DNA from: G965277745 sp965277745
GTDB lineage: Bacteria > Pseudomonadota > Gammaproteobacteria > Cardiobacteriales > Cardiobacteriaceae
DNA length: 64,000 nt
Assembly (NCBI GenBank): GCA_965277745.1
Contig: OZ255837.1
Span: forward strand, 992,001 to 1,056,000
Reading direction: 5' to 3'
Under the pieces are notes generated by a model. It did no database searches, was not told where the DNA came from, and saw only the letters and a program-made list of their open reading frames with translations. The stretch's first letter is position 1. Each line of letters opens with the position of its first letter. The translations under genes and the position numbers were made by a program. This document shows, piece after piece, positions 25,560 through 33,108 of this stretch.

Positions 25560-26507
25560 ATGAACATCACTATTACCGGCGGGGCCGGATTTCTCGGCAC
25601 TATGCTGACTGAAACACTAATACAATGTCCGGCCACTGAATCTATCCGGGTAGTCGATCGTATCGCGCTCAACGGACAGGTAGCCAAGGATCCAAGAGTG
25701 ATGTCCATCGTTGCGGATATCACCTGTCCGGAAACGATGGATGCCATCATTGATGGTAAGACCACCCATGTATTCCACCTGGCTGCGATTGTCTCAGGCC
25801 ATGCCGAAGAAGATTTTGATCTGGGCATCGAGGTCAACCTGACAGCTACTCAATTACTTTTGGAACAATGTCGCCGGGTGAATCCGGCGATCCGGTTTGT
25901 CTTTTCCAGTTCGCTTGCGGTATTTGGCGGCGCTCTGCCGGAACAAATCGAACCGATGACCGCCACTCAGCCCAACTCGTCATACGGCACTCAAAAAGCC
26001 ATGTGTGAACTACTTACGAACGACTATGGCCGCAAAGCCCTGGTCGATGCTATTACTGTGCGTCTGCCGACAATATGTATTCGTCCGGGCCCTCCAAATA
26101 AGGCAGCTTCCTCTTTTGTCAGCGCCTTGATCCGCGAACCGCTTAAAGGCAAACCTGCCAACTGCCCGGTTGACAAGAACCTGCCACTGTTAATTTCCAG
26201 TCCGGCTATGGTCATTACTAACATGATTCACGCCAGTCAGCTTGACCGAGTAAAGATTACTGGATTCCGTGTTTTTAATCTGCCCGGTATCCAGGTCACT
26301 CCCGAAAAAATGCTCAGCACTCTGGTTGCAACAGCCGGTGCGCAACGAGCGGTTCTTGTTACCTATCAGCCGGATCCGTTCATTGAGCGGATCGTCGCCA
26401 GCTGGCCACAACGCTTTAATTATGACAAAGAACTGAGTCTCGGCTTTAAGGCAGACAACGATTTTCAGGCGGTGCTGGACGCCTATCTGAATTTATATCC
26501 TGTATAA
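25560..26507 (+). CDS. denD: D-erythronate dehydrogenase-like NAD-dependent epimerase/dehydratase
   Basis: Extended short-chain dehydrogenase, 315 residues. The NAD motif is TGGAGFLG (6-13), with FSSSLAVFGG and catalytic Y142-x3-K146 in SYGTQKAM. C-terminal features (RLPTICIRPGPPNKAASSF) match the DenD/OxdD group that oxidises D-erythronate to 2-oxo-tetronate and is found next to otnI-otnC-otnK in other bacteria. That would let this cluster use both L-threonate (LtnD) and D-erythronate. The substrate is inferred from family plus context. Confidence 0.82.
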   Translation: MNITITGGAGFLGTMLTETLIQCPATESIRVVDRIALNGQVAKDPRVMSIVADITCPETMDAIIDGKTTHVFHLAAIVSGHAEEDFDLGIEVNLTATQLLLEQCRRVNPAIRFVFSSSLAVFGGALPEQIEPMTATQPNSSYGTQKAMCELLTNDYGRKALVDAITVRLPTICIRPGPPNKAASSFVSALIREPLKGKPANCPVDKNLPLLISSPAMVITNMIHASQLDRVKITGFRVFNLPGIQVTPEKMLSTLVATAGAQRAVLVTYQPDPFIERIVASWPQRFNYDKELSLGFKADNDFQAVLDAYLNLYPV

Positions 26508-26526
26508 ACATGAGGAGTATGTATAA

Positions 26527-27960
26527 ATGTTATCAACATCTGTTATCGGCCTGATCATTGCCGTTTTTGTTCTGATATTTCTCGTACTTGGAACCCGTGT
26601 CCATGTTCTGATAGCCATGCTGGCCGCAGCCTGTATCGCCGGACTGATTGGTGGCATGGGCGTTGATTCAACCATGGCAGCCATCACGCAAGGGTTTGGC
26701 GGTACACTTGGGGGTATCGGTATTGTTATTGGCCTTGGCGTCATGATGGGCGCCATCCTTGAAACTTCCGGAGCCGGTGAATCCATTGCCTACCATTTCA
26801 TTAAATGGCTGGGTGGGAAGAAAGAAGAAATGGCGCTGGCGATGACCGGCTACATTGTCAGTATTCCTATATTTTGCGACAGTGCCCTGATTGTCCTTTA
26901 TCCGATTTGCAAATCGCTGTCCAAGACTTCCGGACGCTCTATTCTGACTCTGACTGTCGCTCTTACCGGAGGCCTTGTGGTGGCTCACCATTGTATTCCG
27001 CCTACTCCGGGGCCTCTTGGAGTGGCCAGCATATTTGGGGTTGACATTGCTTCAATGCTTGGCTTCGGCATGCTGATTGCCCTGCCATCCATATATAGTA
27101 TCGTGATCTATGCGCGCTGGCTGGAAAACTATTTCCCGGAAATAACTCCACCAGAACGGGCTTATAAGTCAAGCGGACCTGTCTTCAATACGGAGAAGAA
27201 TCTGCCGTCTCTGGCCAAATCAATTATGCCGATAGCGTTGCCGATTCTCTTGATTTTGCTTAACTCCCTGACCAGTCTGGCACAAAAGCAGCTGGGTATG
27301 GCAGGTCTTGATTCCAGTGTTATAGTGGAAATCGTCAAATTCCTTGGCAATCCGGTTATCGCACTATCGATCAGTGTGTTGATCGCGATCTATACCCTAA
27401 CCCCGCATCTGGACAAAGAGACCACTACCAATAAGCTGGAACAAGGGCTTTCCACCTCAGGAATTATTCTGCTGGTAACTGGCGCCGGAGGGGCTCTTGG
27501 CAGTGTCCTCCGGGAATCCGGTGCCGGTGCTGAAATTGCGGCCAGTATTGCTTCCTTGCCTATTTCTCCGATTATGATTCCATTTATAATCGCAACGCTG
27601 GTACGGCTTATTCAGGGCAGCGGAACCGTCTCCATGATCACGGCGGCCTCAATATCAGCACCGGTACTGACAGAAATTAAGGATATCAACATGCTGTTCG
27701 CCGCCTCCGCCGCTACCATGGGTAGCCTGTTTGCCGGGTATTTCAATGATAGCCTGTTCCACATCGTCAACCGCCTGATGGGCGTATCTGAAGTGCGCAG
27801 GCAGTTGGTGATCTGGACCGTTCCGACCACGATTGCCTGGTCTGTCGGTGGCGCTTTGTTGATGATGCTCAATCTCCTGTTCGGCACTCATGGCAGCTGG
27901 GTTGATCCTGTTATCCCTTTGCTGGTACTGGCCGGTTGTATTTATTTCGTCAAGTCGTGA
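26527..27960 (+). CDS. GntP-family permease, probable tetronate transporter (YgbN-like)
   Basis: Inner-membrane carrier of 477 residues with about 12-14 hydrophobic helices, belonging to the gluconate:H+ symporter family. Signatures are IPIFCDSALIVLYPI, HHCIPPTPGPLGVA and RLIQGSGTVSMITAA. It is 19 bases after denD in the same orientation, so it probably imports threonate and erythronate. A second, mostly lost family member survives as a C-terminal fragment at 43743-43955. Confidence 0.9.
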   Translation: MLSTSVIGLIIAVFVLIFLVLGTRVHVLIAMLAAACIAGLIGGMGVDSTMAAITQGFGGTLGGIGIVIGLGVMMGAILETSGAGESIAYHFIKWLGGKKEEMALAMTGYIVSIPIFCDSALIVLYPICKSLSKTSGRSILTLTVALTGGLVVAHHCIPPTPGPLGVASIFGVDIASMLGFGMLIALPSIYSIVIYARWLENYFPEITPPERAYKSSGPVFNTEKNLPSLAKSIMPIALPILLILLNSLTSLAQKQLGMAGLDSSVIVEIVKFLGNPVIALSISVLIAIYTLTPHLDKETTTNKLEQGLSTSGIILLVTGAGGALGSVLRESGAGAEIAASIASLPISPIMIPFIIATLVRLIQGSGTVSMITAASISAPVLTEIKDINMLFAASAATMGSLFAGYFNDSLFHIVNRLMGVSEVRRQLVIWTVPTTIAWSVGGALLMMLNLLFGTHGSWVDPVIPLLVLAGCIYFVKS

Positions 27961-28127
27961 TATTCCGATTAGGACATGTTTGTCATCAACTCCGGCACGA
28001 GCGTATGATTCTCGACAATGCGATTCAAGACGCGATATCTGCTCTTAAGGGATTGTCCGCAATCGTAAGTCTGAATCAAACTCGAGATTAAAGAAATTGG
28101 AAGCCTGAAGCAGTGACCGGCGGTTGA

Positions 28128-28451
28128 TTGATAAAGCGTGCGGCGTTGGAGCCGCTTATACGAGAAAACGGAACCATATTTTTCTCTGCCGCTTGGGCAC
28201 TGAGCAAGACGGGAACAACTTGCAGTTGTGAGGACATCTATTTGGGGATACCCGCCGACAACAGCCAACACGACCTGAGCTTTGCCGACCTTGCCGCTCT
28301 CGCCTACGCGATCGCCGAGCGCAAGCAACAGATCGTCCCGCGCGCGCGGGCGAAGAAGGACGCGATCGCAAAGACGAAGACGGTTAAAGCGGTCGAGAAA
28401 ATCGAACCGCCCCCGAAAAGGGGCAAAAAACGACCGCGATTTAACGGCTAA
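28128..28451 (+). CDS. Unrecognised open frame with basic, Pro/Lys-rich C-terminus
   Basis: 107 codons from ATG 28128; I do not recognise a family. The last 40 residues are strongly basic (KAVEKIEPPPKRGKKRPRFNG), which could suit a nucleic-acid-binding tail. There is no clear ribosome site before 28128. The stretch CCCGCGCGCGCGGG (about 28339-28352) inside it is a 14-base palindrome. An overlapping minus-strand frame of similar size exists, so even the coding strand is uncertain. It may be the 3' end of a truncated gene. Confidence 0.25.
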   Translation: MIKRAALEPLIRENGTIFFSAAWALSKTGTTCSCEDIYLGIPADNSQHDLSFADLAALAYAIAERKQQIVPRARAKKDAIAKTKTVKAVEKIEPPPKRGKKRPRFNG

Positions 28452-28457
28452 GAAGTA

Positions 28458-28474
28458 AACGGGAACTTCCCGTT
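28458..28474. repeat. Short perfect hairpin between convergent frames
   Basis: AACGGGAACTTCCCGTT is self-complementary over eight bases per arm. It lies between the end of the 28128 frame and the end of the glycosyltransferase-like gene, a position suited to transcription stopping, but no T-tract follows on either strand. Confidence 0.35.
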
Positions 28475-28489
28475 CATGTGAAAGTCTCT

Positions 28490-29434
28490 CTATAAATCAA
28501 ACCGCTCATCCGTTACAGGCGATGTTCGCAAAACATGCGCCGCTTGCGATCGATTCGAGTCGCGGAAGAACGTTTTCGCCTTGCGCGGTATCAACCGATC
28601 CACCAGCCGATGCAGTCTGAGGGCCGTTTTCCTTTGGCCGCCGCCTTTCAGCGGAAGCGCGAAATAATCAAAACCGGACGTCTCCTCGATCAGTTCTTCG
28701 AGCGACTTTCCCGCCATGAACCGCAACAACAGAAAACGTTGAATTTCCTTCTCCCATACCGCCTTACTGCCCCAATAGTGGCCGATGATCCGATCGGCGG
28801 CCTCAAGCCTGTCCTCACGAGCGAGCACCATCGAAAAAGCAAGTTGTTCAAGCAGCTTGCGTTCACAAGGGGTAGCGGTCAGCGTATCGCACAGCGCCAG
28901 GGTTTCGTCGATATAGCGTTTGGCTTCCCTTGCCGGAAGGGCAACCACACCAGCATTCCACATGGTCGTTCGCTCGTTGATAGAATAGCCGAGAAAAGTC
29001 TTTCCGGAAAGACTTTTCCACATCTTGCGCGCGCTCTTGTAGCCCCCTTCGGCAAGCCTGCACTCCGGTAAATGCATATACGGTTTGCCGCTATCCAGTC
29101 CGGTTTTCATTTCTTCGAGCGTATCGTAGAGAAAAGTGTCGGTATCCACATACAACACGTCCAGGCCTGGCATTTCCGCGTAGGCATGGGCGATCGCCTC
29201 GATTTTGATACGCCAGAAAAAATCGTGCCTGCCTTTCCAGCGGGCCAGTATCTCGCGATCCACCACGAGAATACCCACGCGCGCGTCATAACTTACCGCG
29301 CGATAGAGATTTTTCGCATCGGTGATGATCGATACCCGCTCGATCAACGGGCTGCGCAGAAAGGTAAGCGAAGAGAAAATTGCCTGAAAATGATAGTGTA
29401 CATTGTCGCCGACAGCCAAAAGAACGAGATGCAT
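28490..29434 (-). CDS. Glycosyltransferase-like protein (GT-A fold)
   Basis: 314 residues. The N-terminal 200 residues fit a nucleotide-sugar glycosyltransferase: a beta strand opening MHLVLLAVGDN, RVSIITDAKN, and LDVLYVDTDTFLYD around residues 92-105, whose D-x-D is the metal/nucleotide-sugar site. The middle has TTMWNAGVVALP, as in transferases acting on capsule or lipopolysaccharide sugars. The C-terminal 70 residues are basic and unrecognised. GGA lies upstream of the ATG. It stands alone, without a polysaccharide cluster, so donor and acceptor are unknown. Confidence 0.65.
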   Translation of the reverse strand: MHLVLLAVGDNVHYHFQAIFSSLTFLRSPLIERVSIITDAKNLYRAVSYDARVGILVVDREILARWKGRHDFFWRIKIEAIAHAYAEMPGLDVLYVDTDTFLYDTLEEMKTGLDSGKPYMHLPECRLAEGGYKSARKMWKSLSGKTFLGYSINERTTMWNAGVVALPAREAKRYIDETLALCDTLTATPCERKLLEQLAFSMVLAREDRLEAADRIIGHYWGSKAVWEKEIQRFLLLRFMAGKSLEELIEETSGFDYFALPLKGGGQRKTALRLHRLVDRLIPRKAKTFFRDSNRSQAAHVLRTSPVTDERFDL

Positions 29435-29793
29435 GGCACTTTCCTATCCTATAATTACAACGCTGCTCATCGAGATATCTCTCGACATCGCTTTTGTCGA
29501 AGTGATCTCGTTTTCCAGGTTGAGGGTGAATACGGTCTGCCGGTAAAAATGGCCGTGTTTGCGTGCGGGTGCTCGAATTTCATACCTTACTCTTGTTCAG
29601 GAAGGAAAAGTGACTGCAAGGATAGTCTAAATTATAGAATCTGCATGTAATATTAAGGATCGTTATGTGAGCGCATAACAAACAAAATGCGGTCGCGAAG
29701 GTCGATCTGGCGCTGTCGGACTGACGGCTGTCAGGGGACTTTGTCGTTAGACCAAAGTTACAATCAAAGACAGCGACGCGCCAGGTTTCAAAC
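29435..29793. other. Intergenic region with a palindromic operator-like site
   Basis: No gene seen. GTTATG-N6-CATAAC at 29662-29679 is a dyad of the size bound by a dimeric repressor, and CGAGATATCTC near 29469 is a second small palindrome. Neither can be assigned to a known regulator. The right end is the 3' flank of the DUF4276 gene. Confidence 0.35.
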
Positions 29794-30354
29794 TCATTGA
29801 TCTACTCCTAGAACCCGCTTTACACCATCAATCAGGGCACGAAAGCTTTGTGAGCAGTTGTTGTTATTATTCATTTCTGGTGCAATAAGCCGAGATCCAG
29901 AAACCTTCTGGTAGTTGGGAGCAATATTTTTCAGCTTTTTTGAAGGATTGCGCTGGCGATCAGGGTTGCGGTAATTCGCCTTGTTCTGACGCTGTGAAAG
30001 ATTGGCGGGGCCAATACTTTTGGCAACAGCAGCTAAATCACCTAAATAGAAACTCTCAAGCTCGCGACAGGCGATGCGTACCAAAACATCTGATTTGCCC
30101 GCATTTGCACATTTTTGGGTCAAACTGTTCTTGATGGTCACGCAATCCCCATGGTCTTGGTCGAGCATCACTACGAACTGTACATTGGGCTCTAGCCAGG
30201 CTCTCAGTTGAATTGGCAGGCGCTTTTCGAGATCCTGTTTACCCTCAAAAACAACAAACTGGGTGCTAACCGTCTGTGGAAGAAATTTAGGAAGAATGCC
30301 CTTTAGCATCTCTTCTGCCGACCGCTCTTCCAAAAAAAACACCAAATGTGTCAT
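29794..30354 (-). CDS. DUF4276 family protein (Toprim-like), second gene of an AAA-ATPase pair
   Basis: 186 residues. Acidic positions lie where Toprim-like nucleases hold metal: E9-E10 in FFLEERSAEEML, D65-D67-D70 in VMLDQDHGDC, and E98/E100 with D106 in ACRELESFYLGD. It resembles the DUF4276/RloB-type partners of OLD-like ATPases found in defence islands. The frame is intact. Its ATG overlaps the original stop of the ATPase gene as ATGA, showing that the two were translationally coupled. Function as a nuclease is inference from fold family and partner; the partner is now broken. Confidence 0.75.
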   Translation of the reverse strand: MTHLVFFLEERSAEEMLKGILPKFLPQTVSTQFVVFEGKQDLEKRLPIQLRAWLEPNVQFVVMLDQDHGDCVTIKNSLTQKCANAGKSDVLVRIACRELESFYLGDLAAVAKSIGPANLSQRQNKANYRNPDRQRNPSKKLKNIAPNYQKVSGSRLIAPEMNNNNNCSQSFRALIDGVKRVLGVDQ

Positions 30355-31540
30355 CGCGGATCGGCTCCCTGAAAAAATCCTTGTTTCTAGAGGTACCCCA
30401 TTTGATCTCCTTCGTCGATAAAGGCAGCGATCTGTGGATCAACCTGTGCTCGCTTGATCGTGGTGAAACCGTTTTCTTTAACAAGCCAATAGACTTCATT
30501 GATGTTTACTGCGTTCAGGAAGTCGGGCGAGTGTGTAGAGACAAAACCTGTCCGCCACATTCAGCATAGCGGCGAAATTCTTCGGCCAGTTCCCAAAGCA
30601 GCTTGGGGTAGAGCTGGTTTTCCGGCTCTTCCACGCAAAGTAGTGGATGTGGGCTCGGGTAATACAGCAATACCAGATAGGCGAACATTTTTATCGTCCC
30701 ATCCGAGACATACTTATCGATGAACGGATCGGTAAAGGCACCATCCTGGAATCTGAGCAGCAGCCGCCCATCCTGCGTTGGCAACGGTTCGACGTTGTCG
30801 ATGCCTGGAACACAACATTTCATGGCAGCGACGATTTTCTGAAAAATCTGCGAATGATTCTCGAAGATATTTCTTGCCACTAATTGGAGGTTATCGCCGG
30901 TTACGGAAAGATGCTCATCAAATCCGGCGGCCTCCTTGCTGCCGCGTGCCAGATTGATATGAAAGTCAGAGACATGCCAGTTTTCGATTAATTGACGAAA
31001 CGCGTTGGCGGCTTTGAACCGTTCAAATTGCCCCAATCCCTTGATGGCCAGCACATCCTTTGCAATCGTTTGCTCTTCTCTCTCGAGTTTTTCGTCCGGT
31101 TTATCAAAAGCTTCTTCATTGATTATGGCGTATCCAGCTCCCCGAGAAAACTTGAGAAAATGGAATGGCGCTCCATAGCGACCCCGCTTGTATCTCAGAA
31201 TTTCGCGTTCTACGATTGGTTTATTGTTCTTTTGACCAATTTTAACGATATAGGTCACCAATCGATAGATGCCTGCGATTTCAGGGCGAAATTGGATTTC
31301 AATCTCGATCATCGCATCAGCTGAAACGCCACGACTGATGACTTCCGAGGACCCACCCCGAGCTTGCAGTGCCATTTGAATATTGTAGGTTAGACAATCT
31401 TTCAGAAATCCAAATACATCGAATAGCGTGCTCTTCCCGGCACCGTTTGCGCCGACGACCACGCAATAATTCGGTATATCCAGCATTTGTATATCTTTGA
31501 AGCTCTTGAAATGTTTTAATTTGATTGACTCGATATGCAT
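30351..31540 (-). pseudogene. AAA-family (OLD/SMC-like) ATPase, frameshift plus nonsense codon
   Basis: The open frame from 31540 encodes residues 1-341: an N-terminal SMC-like strand MHIESIKLKHFKSFKDIQM, Walker A G30-T38 (GANGAGKST) and Walker B CVEEPENQLYP (302-312). At about 30533 one T seems lost from a T-run, so the frame ends at TGA 30515. The next frame restores the expected FVSTHSPDFLNAVNINEVYW (switch His) and runs on to a TAG at 30390-30388 where LWKQGFF is expected, then to TGA overlapping the DUF4276 start. The ancestral protein was about 396 residues. The truncated product would lack the switch His, so it is probably inactive. GAGGA lies upstream of the start. Confidence 0.85.
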
Positions 31541-31634
31541 TGGTAACGTCCTCAGAGATCCAGTATCAATTCGGTCTGCGAACCACGATAGTCAATCTCT
31601 TTGGAGGAGGCAACGATGGCATCCCAGGGTCCAA

Positions 31635-32204
31635 TCAATTCATTTCGTGGAAATGGATATGCGCAAGCGCCGCCGGACGGTATCTGCGGAACAGCACATC
31701 GAGTGATTGCGAAGTGATGGGCACCGGCAGACCATCCGGCAGCAAAGACAGCAGATCAAGCGCGGCAGAGGGCAACGGCACCCGCCTGTCCTCGCCGTTT
31801 TTCGTGTCGCGCAAGAGCGCGATGCGTCCTTTGATGTCCCCTGCTTGCAGTTTGAGTATTTCGCCGGTGCGCATCGCGGTTTCCAGGGCGAACAGGAAAC
31901 ACCAGGCGGTCATCTGTCTGGGTGTCTCTGGCCTTTCTCCCCTGGCATAGGACAATGCGTCGATAATTGCGTCTTGCTGGCAAGGCGTAATGATGTTATC
32001 CCTTGCCTTCCCTTTTTCCGGTCGTTGGACGAGCCTGAACGGGTTTTCCGGCAGAGTAATACCCCATCCCCTAATTGCGTGATTGTACGCGGCGCTGAGT
32101 GTGTTCCATTCTCGATTTACTGAGGCGCCGGACACGGTCTTCAAACGTTGATCACGCCAGCGGGCAATATCGTGCGGCGTAATACCGGTTATCGATTGAT
32201 TGCG
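31635..32204 (-). pseudogene. Tyrosine recombinase (phage-type integrase) fragment
   Basis: Central part of a tyrosine recombinase. The frame begins upstream of any Met as SITGITPHDIARWRDQRLK (about 32196-32140) and goes on through the core-binding region and the first catalytic Arg (ETAMRTGEILKL), then the Lys loop DTKNGEDRRVPL. It stops at IHFHEMN, where HFHDLRH with the next catalytic residues should be, so the H-x-x-R box and catalytic Tyr are missing. Both ends are lost. It is fused directly to truncated nhaA on the same strand. It marks a former integrative element. Confidence 0.85.
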
Positions 32205-32595
32205 CGACCATGCCGCCGACCGCCGCGATAATCGGCAAAAGCGCCTGACGAATACTGGAGAGTTCGCCTACGATCATTTCGCGTTTGATTTCGAGCCCGA
32301 CGAGATAAAAAAAGACGGCCATCAGCCCGTCATTGATCCAGTGATGGAGACTGAGCACGAGGGTACTCGTGCCGAGGGAAATAGCGAGCGGAGTATGGAG
32401 GACGCGCTGATAGGCTTCACTGAACGGGGAGTTCGCGAGCACCAACGCCACTACCGTGCAGCAAATCAGCACAATACCGCTGCTAGAACTGTTTTTGGCG
32501 AACGCCTCGAACGGCGTCATCAAAACGCCGAAGGTTTTCTCCCAAGAATTGGCATCTCTTGCGGTATATTTTTTTCGTTCAAACGGTCGCACCAT
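32152..32595 (-). pseudogene. nhaA: Na+/H+ antiporter NhaA, N-terminal third only
   Basis: The first 130 or so residues are NhaA: membrane helices with IVLICCTVVALVLANSPF, LHHWINDGLMAVFFYLVGLE, IKREMIVGELSSIRQA and PIIAAVGGMV. At about 32205 the homology ends after GGMV and the sequence becomes the integrase fragment read in another frame. Family proteins have about 390 residues and need a later Asp-Asp pair for ion exchange, so this copy is dead. An intact copy may lie elsewhere in the genome. Confidence 0.88.
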
Positions 32596-33023
32596 AGGGT
32601 GATTTTCTCCAGATTTCAGCGCCCTATGATGCCACCACCCTTTCCGGGAAGCAATCGAGCACAGATGAGATCGCTGTTGCCGATCAACGCCGGACTAGAA
32701 GTGCGTTGTCCTGTTCTGGCACGGATTGCTCAATTGCCCGATGAAAAAGCACGCGATGTTTTGGTGTGACTCGACCCTGTATCGAATACGCTCTTGAGCA
32801 ATATTTTCTTCAATGATTTCAAGTCGGCGGGTGAAAAAACATACACAGGTTTTATGACTTTGTTCATCGCCTTGACATCGAGCGGCATCGAAGAAGCGCG
32901 GGGATCGTCGCCTTCCCCCCCTGGCGCCGCTCGAAGCGTGTCTTTTCACCTTGCGCCGAGCCTGCCCATTTGACCCGTTCTTCGTCGCGTCGCTGCTTGC
33001 GCCGCGATGTTGAATCCCGGGGA
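32596..33023. other. Region between truncated nhaA and the haem receptor promoter
   Basis: About 430 bp. A minus-strand frame of 111 codons (32695-33030) has no ribosome site or recognisable family and I treat it as chance. The first 30 bases upstream of nhaA should hold its old promoter. Nothing else can be supported. Confidence 0.4.
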
Positions 33024-33069
33024 TTGACATAAGTTTAACACTTTATAAATAATAATGATTGTCTTTTAT
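33024..33069 (+). promoter_or_regulatory. Promoter with Fur-like box for the haem uptake genes
   Basis: TTGACA at 33024-33029 is followed at 14-16 bases by overlapping weak -10 candidates (TATAAA, TAAATA). AATAATGATTGTCTTTTAT at 33051-33069 matches 12 of 19 positions of the Fur consensus, with the left half (ATAATGAT) perfect. This predicts iron repression of the receptor gene that starts at 33109. Confidence 0.65.
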
Positions 33070-33108
33070 ATTATATTGAGCCTTCCTTTTATATTTCCTT
33101 TGGTTGTT

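Noticed and set aside
31635..32204. Active integrase with an attachment site
   Set aside because: The C-terminal catalytic box is missing and no tRNA gene or matching direct repeats were found nearby.
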